A stretch of 64,000 nucleotides of DNA from G963676655 sp963676655. GTDB taxonomy: Bacteria; Verrucomicrobiota; Lentisphaeria; Victivallales; Victivallaceae. The position numbers and the translations under genes are program-made. The stretch lies in contig CAXXKX010000004.1 in assembly GCA_963676655.2 (NCBI GenBank), positions 1 to 64,000 of the forward strand, in the 5' to 3' direction. Positions 19,354 to 27,452 of this stretch are shown one piece after another; within the stretch, counting starts at the first letter, position 1; each line of letters begins with the position of its first letter. The notes under the pieces are model-generated. The model did no database searches. It worked only from the letters and a program-made list of their open reading frames with translations, and was not told the origin of the DNA.

Positions 19354-20952
19354 ATGTCAAAAGAAATTCAAGCCGAAGGGCGCGAGCATTGGAGCGGCAG
19401 CCTGGGATTTGTGTTAGCGGCCGCCGGATCGGCCATCGGGCTTGGAAATATCTGGAAATTTCCCTATATTGCCGGACAGAATGGCGGGGGCGCTTTTGTT
19501 ATGATCTATCTGGTCTGTATCTTTGCCATCGGTCTGCCGGTGATGCTTTGTGAAATCACTCTTGGCAGGAATACTCAGAAAAATCCGGTCGGGGCATTTA
19601 AAACTCTGCAACCGAAAACTTCTATGGTCGCTCATTTTATCGGTTTTGTCATGTTGATGATTGGCGTCGGGCTATTGTTTTTCAAGGCATGGGGATTTGC
19701 CTGCTTATTTTCGTTGATGGGAATTTTAATCTTTATTTTCGGTTGGATCGTGGCCGGCTTTGCCGGAGTTCTTGCCGGGTTTGTGATACTTTCCTTCTAC
19801 AGTGTTGTCGGGGGCTGGACGATTGGTTATATAATAAATGCATTATGTGGTGCGTTGGCATTGGAAACCACTAAGGAAACTAAAAATGCGTTTATCTCTT
19901 TTACGTTTGATTGTAAATTGATGATAACTCTTCACATATCTTTTATGATAATTTGTGCGGCAATTATTCTCAAAGGAGTGCAGAAAGGAATTGAAAGATG
20001 GTCAAAGATTTTGATGCCGATATTGTTCTTTCTCCTCTTAATTCTAATTATGCGCGGCGTGACTCTGGACACCCAAAATGCCGGCGTAAAATTTTTTCTT
20101 TCGCCTGATTTTTCAAAACTCACGGGCGAAAGTATATTGATTGCTCTGGGACATGCTTTTTTTACTTTAAGCCTTGGAATGGGGGCAATGATTACCTATG
20201 GCAGTTATATTTCTAAAAATCAGAATTTGTTTATCTCCAGTTTGTCAATTGTCGCCTTAGATACGTTGATTGCTATCATGGGCGGTCTGGCAATTTTTCC
20301 CGCAGTGTTTGCCATGAATTTTAAACCTGATCTTGGCCCCGGATTGGTATTTATCGTGCTACCAGCGGTATTTAATGGCATGGGCTCTATGGGTTGGGTT
20401 TGGGCTGCGTTGTTCTTCCTGTTGCTGCTGATCGCTGCGGTTACTTCGGGAATCAGCTTGCTTGAGGTCGTGGTGGCATATATGGTTGATGAACTGAGAA
20501 TAAAACGAATTCCCGCGGTTTTGATTGCGACATTGGCCATAACCATTTTGGGGATTTTATGTGCGGTCAGCATTCATAACTGGGACCGGATACCGTATCT
20601 GCATAAAGCCCTGGTTGAAACCTTTAATCTGCAGCAGGGCAGCTTTTTTGACGTCATGGACAATCTGGCATCCAACTGGATGCTGCCGCTGGGTGGTTTG
20701 GCTATCTCTCTCTTTGTCGGCTGGATTTGGGGAACCAATAAAGCAGTGGAGGAGATTCGGCACGGATCGGATAATTTTGCGGATGTTCACCTGATTGCGC
20801 TTCTGGCCGGCCTGAAAGACGATCCGAGTCACAATAATCATCAATATCATGTTTTGACCCTGGCTGCGGTTTGGGGTATTTTTATTCGTTTTATCACCCC
20901 GGTTCTGGTGACAATTGCGTTCCTGCACACATTGGGTTGGATTAAATTTTAA
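19354..20952 (+). CDS. Sodium-dependent NSS/SNF-family transporter
   Basis: A 532-residue membrane protein with AAAGSAIGLGNIWKFPYIAG near residues 22-41, the unwound TM1 sodium site typical of the neurotransmitter:sodium symporter family, and NGGGAFVMIYL after it. About twelve hydrophobic helices follow. Bacterial members take up amino acids with sodium. AAAGGA lies seven bases before the ATG. The stop overlaps the start of the next gene (TAATG), a PLP enzyme acting on amino acids, so the transporter probably supplies that enzyme's substrate. Confidence 0.92.
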   Translation: MSKEIQAEGREHWSGSLGFVLAAAGSAIGLGNIWKFPYIAGQNGGGAFVMIYLVCIFAIGLPVMLCEITLGRNTQKNPVGAFKTLQPKTSMVAHFIGFVMLMIGVGLLFFKAWGFACLFSLMGILIFIFGWIVAGFAGVLAGFVILSFYSVVGGWTIGYIINALCGALALETTKETKNAFISFTFDCKLMITLHISFMIICAAIILKGVQKGIERWSKILMPILFFLLLILIMRGVTLDTQNAGVKFFLSPDFSKLTGESILIALGHAFFTLSLGMGAMITYGSYISKNQNLFISSLSIVALDTLIAIMGGLAIFPAVFAMNFKPDLGPGLVFIVLPAVFNGMGSMGWVWAALFFLLLLIAAVTSGISLLEVVVAYMVDELRIKRIPAVLIATLAITILGILCAVSIHNWDRIPYLHKALVETFNLQQGSFFDVMDNLASNWMLPLGGLAISLFVGWIWGTNKAVEEIRHGSDNFADVHLIALLAGLKDDPSHNNHQYHVLTLAAVWGIFIRFITPVLVTIAFLHTLGWIKF

Positions 20953-22088
20953 TGGACAGAGACTTTTCAACTGACGTCGGCTTGCAGATCAGCAAGCTTG
21001 AAACTCCGGCATTACTGCTGGATTTGGATGTTTTAAGCGAGAACATCGAAAAGATGGGATTGTTTGTTGAGGGGTTCGATAAGAAATTACGTCCCCATGT
21101 CAAAACACACAAATGTTCCCATATAGCCCGTTATCAGCTGGCCGGCGGTGCGGTTGGGGTATGTGTTGCTAAACTTTCCGAAGCTGAAGGCCTGCTTAAA
21201 ACCGGTATCAAGCGAATTTTGATTACTTCGCCGGTAGTTGACGCCTCGAAGATTACACGTCTGATTGAATGCGCGGTAAAAGCTCCTGATCTCATGGTGG
21301 TAATTGATAATCCGGAAAATGCCTTTGAGCTCAACAATGCGGCGAAAATGGCTTCGATTAAATTGAAAGTGCTGATTGATGTGGACCCGGGAATGGGCCG
21401 GACCGGAGTTCCGTTTGATGATACGCTTGATTTTGGCGCGATTGTCAATTCGCTGAACTACCTGGAGTTGTGCGGTATTCAATGTTATTTCGGGACCGTG
21501 CAGCATGTTGCCGATTATCAAACTCGCAAAGAGCGGTCTTTACAGGTAATGAGGCGTGCGGCCGCACTTAAAAACGCTTTTATCAATAATGGCCTTAAAT
21601 GCGATATTTTGACTGGTGGCGGGACCGGTACTTTCGATATCGATTGTCAGGTGCCGGAGGTTACCGATCTGCAAGTCGGTTCGTATTGTGTGATGGATGC
21701 CGAATACGCGGAGGTCGGGCTGGGCGACAACCCCGACGGGTTCAGGGTATTTGAACCGGCCCTTTCCGTCTTAACTTCGGTCGTCAGTGTCAACCGGAAT
21801 GATTTCGTTACCGTTGACGCCGGATTGAAAGCGATATATTATACCCCTCATGCGCCGCCGCGGGTTCTTGACCCGGCGATCTCCGGTTTTAAGTATGACT
21901 GGTTCGGAGACGAACACGGTAAATTGTTGATTCAGACCCCTTGTCTTAAGCCGATTCTAAACACCAGGATACGTCTATCAGCCTCGCATTGCGACCCGAC
22001 GGTAAATTTATATGATTGTTACCATGTCGTCAGCGGTGGTCGGGTGATTGACATTTGGCCCATTGATTTGCGAGGACACTGCAGGTGA
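20952..22088 (+). CDS. D-threonine aldolase / DSD1-type PLP enzyme
   Basis: A 378-residue fold-type III (alanine-racemase-like) enzyme. LETPALLLDLDVLSENI opens the barrel. RPHVKTHKC carries the PLP lysine, Lys51. DPGMGRTGV and GGGTGTFDID bind the phosphate. The C-terminal SASHCDPTVNLYD supplies the His/Cys metal site of D-threonine aldolases and eukaryotic-type D-serine dehydratases. Products would be glycine plus an aldehyde, or pyruvate plus ammonia. It overlaps the transporter stop by one base and is followed seven bases later by an unknown gene. Confidence 0.88.
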   Translation: MDRDFSTDVGLQISKLETPALLLDLDVLSENIEKMGLFVEGFDKKLRPHVKTHKCSHIARYQLAGGAVGVCVAKLSEAEGLLKTGIKRILITSPVVDASKITRLIECAVKAPDLMVVIDNPENAFELNNAAKMASIKLKVLIDVDPGMGRTGVPFDDTLDFGAIVNSLNYLELCGIQCYFGTVQHVADYQTRKERSLQVMRRAAALKNAFINNGLKCDILTGGGTGTFDIDCQVPEVTDLQVGSYCVMDAEYAEVGLGDNPDGFRVFEPALSVLTSVVSVNRNDFVTVDAGLKAIYYTPHAPPRVLDPAISGFKYDWFGDEHGKLLIQTPCLKPILNTRIRLSASHCDPTVNLYDCYHVVSGGRVIDIWPIDLRGHCR

Positions 22089-22095
22089 TTATTAT

Positions 22096-22872
22096 ATGAG
22101 ATTCGGTTTAAGTTTCGCGGGCGGTCCGACCGAAGAAAAAATGGACCTTGCTGATTTCCCCTATGATATTTTTCCGGTGGCTGAGTTGTCCGGGGATTTG
22201 CTGCAGCAATCGCGTCCCGCGCGACAGCTGGTACTTGATAATTTTTCCGCTTTGCATTTTCGCAATTTGTTCCCGGCGCCAATGAGCCGCAGCATGGCGA
22301 CTCAGAATCGCTCAATTATCCGGATGTTTCGTGAACAACTGCGTAAAATCATGCAGCGCTGTGATGATCTTAATGCGGCTTCAATCTATTTGGACCTGGG
22401 GGTTCTGAATGCGGTGTCTGATCCTGATTTCAGGACCGCACTCCTTGGGCTGCTAAGGGAAATCACTGCGGATTTGCATGGTCACCGGGCTAAGTTACTT
22501 TCAACTGTGAGGATACCTCAGCCGGAACGGTTCGCGGATAATTTTTATGACTTCCTGCTCACAGAATCCATGAATCCGTATCTGGCTTTGTCCGGTGATG
22601 TGCATCCGCATGAGCTTGCCGGTAAAGAATATACAGCGGCTGAGTTCATTGACCCGGTTAAGTTTGATCTGCGGTTGTTGAGGTTGATCTATGAGCCGGA
22701 AACCGGAAATCAATTGGTTCCCTTGCTGGTGAAACCATGGCTCCAATACTTGAATGAGACGAGTTTGCCGGTTGATCTTATTTTTTGCCCGCTGGCATCT
22801 AGTCCTGAGGTTTTTGAACGTGAGATTTTTAAAATGGCGGAGATGGTTGCAGACTTGGGATCAGGAGATTGA
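22096..22872 (+). CDS. Uncharacterised protein in the transporter-aldolase operon
   Basis: The ATG at 22096 is preferred over a start at 22048 because AGGTG lies eight bases upstream and the longer form would overlap the aldolase. The 258-residue product is soluble and starts MRFGLSFAGGPTEEKMDLAD. It alternates predicted strands and helices (AASIYLDLGVLNAV, AKLLSTVRIPQP, PVDLIFCPLASSPEVFEREI), which would fit a TIM-barrel such as a sugar-phosphate isomerase-like protein, but no signature was recognised. It is the last gene of the operon, followed directly by a hairpin terminator. Function unknown. Confidence 0.75.
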   Translation: MRFGLSFAGGPTEEKMDLADFPYDIFPVAELSGDLLQQSRPARQLVLDNFSALHFRNLFPAPMSRSMATQNRSIIRMFREQLRKIMQRCDDLNAASIYLDLGVLNAVSDPDFRTALLGLLREITADLHGHRAKLLSTVRIPQPERFADNFYDFLLTESMNPYLALSGDVHPHELAGKEYTAAEFIDPVKFDLRLLRLIYEPETGNQLVPLLVKPWLQYLNETSLPVDLIFCPLASSPEVFEREIFKMAEMVADLGSGD

Positions 22873-22880
22873 ATAAGGTT

Positions 22881-22900
22881 GCCCCGCCTTGCGACGGGGC
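22881..22900 (+). terminator. Intrinsic terminator after the aldolase operon
   Basis: GCCCCG and CGGGGC form a six-bp GC-only stem around an eight-base loop, followed by ATTTTATGTT. It lies nine bases after the stop at 22872 and eight before the end of the convergent UspA gene, so it may serve both directions. Confidence 0.75.
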
Positions 22901-22908
22901 ATTTTATG

Positions 22909-23349
22909 TTATCCGTTTCCGGGGATGGGGACCAGTACTACTGTCTTACCCGTATTTTTCATTACATCAGCGGCAACACTCCCGGCCACAAGGTGATGCA
23001 GTGCGCTGTTATTTTTTGCTCCCATGATAATCATGTCGGCTTGTTTCTTGTTTGCTTCAGTTGCGATAATCTTCCTGGCGTCACCGCGAGTTCTTATCGT
23101 TGTCAACTCAATTCCGGCTCTCTTAATTTTCCTGACAAATTCATCAAAATTTCGATTGCAGGTGCAGAGTTTTCTTGCCAGTTCCGGGAACGAGCGCTTA
23201 CCGTATACGCTTTCGGCAGTTTCTTGCTTTGGCGGACCAACGTAGATCAGGCATAATGCCGTGTTCATCGTGGTTGCCAGCTCAATGCTTTTGTCAATAA
23301 TCCGATCAGTGCCTTCCGTGAAATCAATACATGCCATGATGTTTTTCAT
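22909..23349 (-). CDS. Universal stress protein, UspA family
   Basis: The ATG at 23349 (MKNIMACIDFTEGTDRIIDK) has AAAGGGA upstream and is preferred over the start at 23385. The 146-residue product is a single Usp domain: the hydrophobic first strand with DFTEGTD, KQADMIIMGAKNNSALHHLV and AGSVAADVMKNTGKTVVLVP. The nucleotide-binding pattern G-x2-G-x9-G-S is partly kept, with Asn at the second Gly. Such cytoplasmic proteins respond to starvation and stress. It stands alone with its own promoter. Confidence 0.9.
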   Translation of the reverse strand: MKNIMACIDFTEGTDRIIDKSIELATTMNTALCLIYVGPPKQETAESVYGKRSFPELARKLCTCNRNFDEFVRKIKRAGIELTTIRTRGDARKIIATEANKKQADMIIMGAKNNSALHHLVAGSVAADVMKNTGKTVVLVPIPGNG

Positions 23350-23419
23350 AAGATTGTCCCTTTCTTTTATTAATGTGGATAACACTAAATCTAATTAATA
23401 TAAAAATATCAATATCTAT

Positions 23420-23448
23420 ATATTAATATGTTTGTCTCAATTTGTCAA
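23420..23448 (-). promoter_or_regulatory. Putative promoter of the UspA gene
   Basis: On the minus strand TTGACA (plus 23443-23448) and TAATAT (plus 23420-23425) are spaced by 17 bases, about 70 bases before the start codon. Confidence 0.5.
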
Positions 23449-23633
23449 GCCCTTGAAATAAAAATTTTCAAGTTTTTTTAATATATTCTTAATTAAAGCA
23501 ATGAATTAGTTATTCCACTGTTTCGTGACAGCGGGGCAAAAATGCAGGCGTGGGAAATGAGTTTTTATCGTTGTAAAATGTTTATGTTATAAATGTTTAG
23601 GTTGTATGTGAAAAGTATTAAAAACTACATTTG

Positions 23634-23798
23634 TGCTATAATAACGTCATTTATCCTAATTTAATCAGCATTTGTGCGATTGCTGGAAATGACTTTATCA
23701 CTTATCTTAATATCACGAGTTTCTTTTATGTGACTGAAAGAGGTTGGAAAGAGGTTTGAGGGTTGATCGGCGACGTGGGTGTCGCCGATTTTTTTTTT
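23634..23798 (+). ncRNA. Candidate small RNA, extended -10 promoter and strong terminator
   Basis: TGCTATAAT at 23634-23642 is an exact extended -10 box, giving a start near 23649. An intrinsic terminator ends the unit about 150 nt later. No gene lies between; the only in-frame peptide is 14 codons (MTLSLILISRVSFM) without a good ribosome-binding site. The unit is therefore either a small RNA or a leader peptide transcript. Nothing else in the region would need this terminator. No known RNA family was recognised. Confidence 0.45.
23766..23798 (+). terminator. Strong intrinsic terminator with no upstream gene
   Basis: ATCGGCGAC (23766-23774) pairs fully with GTCGCCGAT (23781-23789) around a six-base loop, followed by a run of nine to ten T. 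The nearest plus-strand gene upstream already has its own terminator at 22881. Confidence 0.85.
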
Positions 23799-23888
23799 GT
23801 CTGTATCTCCATAATGAAAAAGTTAATTCAAATTCTGGACGGTTTTGGAGATGGACCGGATTAAAACCCATGCTATGATGTGATTGGG

Positions 23889-24839
23889 TCAATCATCATC
23901 TTTGCGTGTTTTCATTTCTTTTCTGAATGAACTTGGGGATTTCCCGAAGTGTTTGCTGAACATTGTTGAGAAGTAATATTTATTGTATATGCCGCAACGT
24001 TCAGCTATTTCAAAGATTGACAGATTGCTGCTTTGCAACAGGATTCTTGCTTTTGTCATTCTCATCTGGGCAATGGTCTGCCAGATCGTTTGTGATCTGG
24101 TTTTTTTGTATCGCCTGGTCAGGTTGCGCGGAGAGATGCCGATATGACTGGCAATCTCGTCCAAAGTAAGTTCATGATTCAAATTACTTTGAATGAACTC
24201 ATCGACCCTTGACAGGAGCATGCGATTACTTAGTTTGCCGGGACGCTGATTCTGTTGGAAAGTATCAGGTTTATGTTCCGGTTTGATTGCCCTTGCCAAC
24301 AGAATAATGATCTGCTTAAAAAGTGATTCCAGCATAATTTCAGAGCCGGGCCGGTATTGATCTACCTCCTGCAGCATAAGGTCATATGCGTTAAAAAATG
24401 ATGGATGTAAAAGATAAGTCAGAGCGGAGGCGCTTCGGAGATTTTCTATTATCAGGTCATTATAACTAGACGATTGTTCCTTGAGTTTTTTGTTAACAGG
24501 GCTGATGATAAGCCACCATACCTGCATGTATAAAGGAGATTCGACGCATTCCCATGAATGCGGTAATGAAGGCGGAGTAACGGTAAAAGTTCCTGGCTTA
24601 TAGTATGCCTGTTGATTTTTGGTGATTATTCTACCCTGTCCGAGATATGGGACGTGGATTTCAAGAAATCGGTGAGTATGAAAATTGCGTTGTTGGGAAA
24701 TAGTAATCCAGTGATGTTCGATCAGGCTTATCGAATAATTATCGATAATAATCTCAGGCATTTTTTTACTCAACAACGGCGTAAGCCGGTTTTGCCGGTT
24801 TATCTCGTCCTCTGAAATATTATGGAACTGCTGGATCAT
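23889..24839 (-). CDS. AraC-family transcriptional regulator
   Basis: A 316-residue product. The N-terminal half is a cupin-like sensing domain (FHTHRFLEIHVPYLGQGRI, YYKPGTFTVTPPSLPHSW). The C-terminal hundred residues are the double helix-turn-helix of AraC proteins: NHELTLDEIASHIGISPRNL, then FEIAERCGIYNKYYFSTMFS and KHFGKSPSSFRKE. It is divergent from the prepilin gene at 25181 and its sulfatase/DUF4091 cassette, which it most likely activates in response to a released sugar. Confidence 0.93.
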   Translation of the reverse strand: MIQQFHNISEDEINRQNRLTPLLSKKMPEIIIDNYSISLIEHHWITISQQRNFHTHRFLEIHVPYLGQGRIITKNQQAYYKPGTFTVTPPSLPHSWECVESPLYMQVWWLIISPVNKKLKEQSSSYNDLIIENLRSASALTYLLHPSFFNAYDLMLQEVDQYRPGSEIMLESLFKQIIILLARAIKPEHKPDTFQQNQRPGKLSNRMLLSRVDEFIQSNLNHELTLDEIASHIGISPRNLTRRYKKTRSQTIWQTIAQMRMTKARILLQSSNLSIFEIAERCGIYNKYYFSTMFSKHFGKSPSSFRKEMKTRKDDD

Positions 24840-25180
24840 CTGTTTCTATATCCTGAATTGAGTTCATATATCAATTCTTAATGTCTTTATTTTATATTAT
24901 TATGGCTATATATTGCAAATAGTATATATTGTTTTATCCTCAATGTCAATGTATCATTTATAACAAGTTAAATCAATTCCTGAAAAATTGCTGAAAATTA
25001 GATCTGATTCTTTAAAGGCTGAGTGGCGTTGGAAGAATTGAACCAATAATAGATTTTTCCAGATTATATGTTAATAATATACAAGGAGGTAATCACCGAC
25101 CGATAATCATTTATTTTTAGTTAATTTCAGGATTGAAGATTAAACGAGGGAAATTATATTTGAAAATATGGAGATATAAA
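24840..25180. other. Divergent control region between AraC gene and prepilin cassette
   Basis: It is AT-rich and has no gene. An inverted repeat GAATTGA (24855-24861) / TCAATTC (24871-24877) lies just upstream of the AraC start. A perfect Shine-Dalgarno string AAGGAGGT at 25083-25090 is not followed by a usable start codon, so it may mark a leader peptide lost by mutation or a long 5' untranslated region. Confidence 0.45.
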
Positions 25181-25897
25181 ATGTATAAAGTACAAAAAAG
25201 TTTCACATTAATTGAACTTTTGGTGGTGATCGCGATCATTGCGATTTTAGCCAGCATGCTGCTGCCGGCTTTGAACAAAGCCAGGGATCGGGCAAAAGCG
25301 ATTAGCTGTACGTCCAACTTGAAACAGGTTTCTCTTGCTTCAAAAATGTACGCTAATGATTATGACGATGTTCTGGGAATGCAGATTGCCGGCGGGGCTC
25401 TGTCGGGATGTTACTGGTTGAGATATTCGCATTTGCTTTACAAAAAAACCAATGGCACACTGATGGGGTATCTTTCAAACCCGGACACGTTAGTTTGTCC
25501 GGCGCTTGCCCCGTATAAATATGATAATAATTATGACCATACTTACGGTATGATATGGCGGGACAGGTTTTATGACACCGGAGTCTGGTATAAAGAGGTC
25601 ATCAGCGGTCGTTCGGTTCAATCACTGCATACCAAATTAATCAAAAAGCCTTCACAGCAGCTGATATTTGTCGATACTGCCAATGGAAATTCGAAAAAGC
25701 AGACTTCGATGGTTTATACTTACATATCCGGCAATGCGGGTCTCCATATGAGGCATAACAATCGGGCAAATGCGGCGATGGCTGACGGCCATGTTGATTC
25801 CTTTGACCGTATTGGATTGCGAAAAGTAAATGATTATCCGGGAAAATATCGGATTTCCCAGGCCTATACCGCTGAATTTGAAGTTGTCACGTTTTGA
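25181..25897 (+). CDS. Prepilin-like protein leading the sulfatase/DUF4091 cassette
   Basis: The ATG at 25181 has GGAG seven bases upstream and is preferred over a TTG at 25133. The 238-residue product has a seven-residue leader (MYKVQKS) then FTLIELLVVIAIIAIL with Glu at +5 and Ser instead of Gly at -1. ARDRAKAISCTSNLKQVSLA follows the helix, and NRANAAMADGHVDSF is the late DGH signature. It is the first gene of an AraC-controlled cassette and is followed after 45 bases by a sulfatase. Confidence 0.85.
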   Translation: MYKVQKSFTLIELLVVIAIIAILASMLLPALNKARDRAKAISCTSNLKQVSLASKMYANDYDDVLGMQIAGGALSGCYWLRYSHLLYKKTNGTLMGYLSNPDTLVCPALAPYKYDNNYDHTYGMIWRDRFYDTGVWYKEVISGRSVQSLHTKLIKKPSQQLIFVDTANGNSKKQTSMVYTYISGNAGLHMRHNNRANAAMADGHVDSFDRIGLRKVNDYPGKYRISQAYTAEFEVVTF

Positions 25898-25942
25898 GCC
25901 TTCATCTAGAACTCAAAAGACCTGGTTTCGAAAGTGAGTGTA

Positions 25943-27334
25943 ATGAGAAAAAACAGCTCTCCAAATGTTATAATTATCATCGCGGATGATCTTGGATATG
26001 GCGATATCGGCATTTATGGCAATGCTGATATAAAAACTCCAAACCTTGATCGACTGGCGGAAAATGGTGTGCGATTGAGCCAGCATTACTCAGGCTCTCC
26101 ATTGTGCGCCCCGGCGCGAGCCGCGTTGCTTACCGGACGATATAACAACCGGGTAGGGGCATTGAGTGTTGAATCAAACCGGGCAATGGATCGTATTGGA
26201 CTGGAAGAGGCGACCTTTGCGGATATTTTTAAAAACGCAGGTTATGTGACCGGAATGGTTGGTAAATGGCATAATGGTCTTTTCGATAGAAAGCATCATC
26301 CGAATTCCCGTGGATTTGATGAATTCACAGGATTTTTGAACGGGGGAATGTCTTATTATGACTGGATACTTGATTGCAACGGCTCTCCGGTAAAATCTGA
26401 CGGAACATATTTGACCGACTATTTTACCAGTGAGGCGGTTGACTTCATCGAGCGTCATAAAAATCATCCGTTTTGTCTTTATCTGGCGTATAACGCACCC
26501 CATGACCCGTTGGAAGTTCCAGCGGATGAGGAGAAGTTATTTTCTGAAACCGGCAATTTCAACCGGACTGTTTGCAAAATTTACGGACTGATTAAGCGAA
26601 TGGATACCGGGATCGGGAAAATTATGGATAAATTACAAACGCTTGGCATTAAGGACAACACAATTATTCTTTTTACCAGCGATAACGGGCCGTTTCTCGG
26701 AGGAGTCGGCGAAGACTCCTGTATGCGTTACAATGGACCTTTCAGAGGGCAGAAAAACTTTGTTCTTGAAGGCGGAATAAGAGTTCCGGCAATAATCTCG
26801 TGGACTGATGGACTGCCTCAGAATACTGAGTGCCATGATATGGTGCATTTTACCGATTGGATGCCTACGCTGTTAAGCGCGGTAAAGATTGAGCCACGTC
26901 CTGTTTTGCCGCTTGACGGAATAAATGTCCTGGAGGCTTTGCAAGATGAAAGAAGCTCCTTGAAGCGCAGTAAGCTGTTTTGGCAGCACAATCGTAATAA
27001 GCCGGTTTCTCACTGTAACGCGGCAATGCGGGACGGCCCCTGGAAACTGGTATGGGACTACCCGGCAAAACTGTTTTCCAAGTCGGACGATGATGATTAC
27101 TGGTACCGGAAGATGTTTACAAAACCTCATTTTATGATGGATGTGAAACAAGTCATGCTTGAGTGTGACTGTGACATGTCTGAAAGACCTTTATTGTACA
27201 ATATTGAGCTTGATCCCTATGAAAGTCAGGATTTAAGTTTGAAATACCCGGATCGCACGGATGCGATGAAGCGGGAACTGGAAGAATGGTTTGAGTTGGT
27301 AGAAGCGGAAAGAAAGACAAAACAAATAATCTGA
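25943..27334 (+). CDS. Cys-type arylsulfatase-family enzyme, probably cytoplasmic
   Basis: A 463-residue S1-type sulfatase. The metal-binding ADDLGYGD is near residues 14-21, and the active-site SPLCAPARAALLTGRY has Cys55 as the formylglycine precursor. VGKWHNG, FTSDNGP and RGQKNFVLEGGIRVPAIISW follow. The ATG at 25943 is chosen; a GTG at 25934 is possible. No signal peptide is present, so it should act inside the cell on imported sulfated oligosaccharides. A maturing enzyme (anSME or FGE) is needed but is not in the window. Downstream are a DUF4091 enzyme and a BNR protein in the same direction. Confidence 0.92.
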   Translation: MRKNSSPNVIIIIADDLGYGDIGIYGNADIKTPNLDRLAENGVRLSQHYSGSPLCAPARAALLTGRYNNRVGALSVESNRAMDRIGLEEATFADIFKNAGYVTGMVGKWHNGLFDRKHHPNSRGFDEFTGFLNGGMSYYDWILDCNGSPVKSDGTYLTDYFTSEAVDFIERHKNHPFCLYLAYNAPHDPLEVPADEEKLFSETGNFNRTVCKIYGLIKRMDTGIGKIMDKLQTLGIKDNTIILFTSDNGPFLGGVGEDSCMRYNGPFRGQKNFVLEGGIRVPAIISWTDGLPQNTECHDMVHFTDWMPTLLSAVKIEPRPVLPLDGINVLEALQDERSSLKRSKLFWQHNRNKPVSHCNAAMRDGPWKLVWDYPAKLFSKSDDDDYWYRKMFTKPHFMMDVKQVMLECDCDMSERPLLYNIELDPYESQDLSLKYPDRTDAMKRELEEWFELVEAERKTKQII

Positions 27335-27452
27335 CAGAGATAAACTGTGTGTAAAGAAAATAACCGGAGATATCCGGCTTCAAGTGAGGAATTGAAGTTG
27401 CAATACTTTAATTATTAAATTTGAACATTTTAAATATGACGAAAGACTAAAA

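Noticed and set aside
27386..27399. CCGGAGATATCCGG hairpin before the DUF4091 gene
   Set aside because: Short stem with no T run, so not a terminator; more likely chance.
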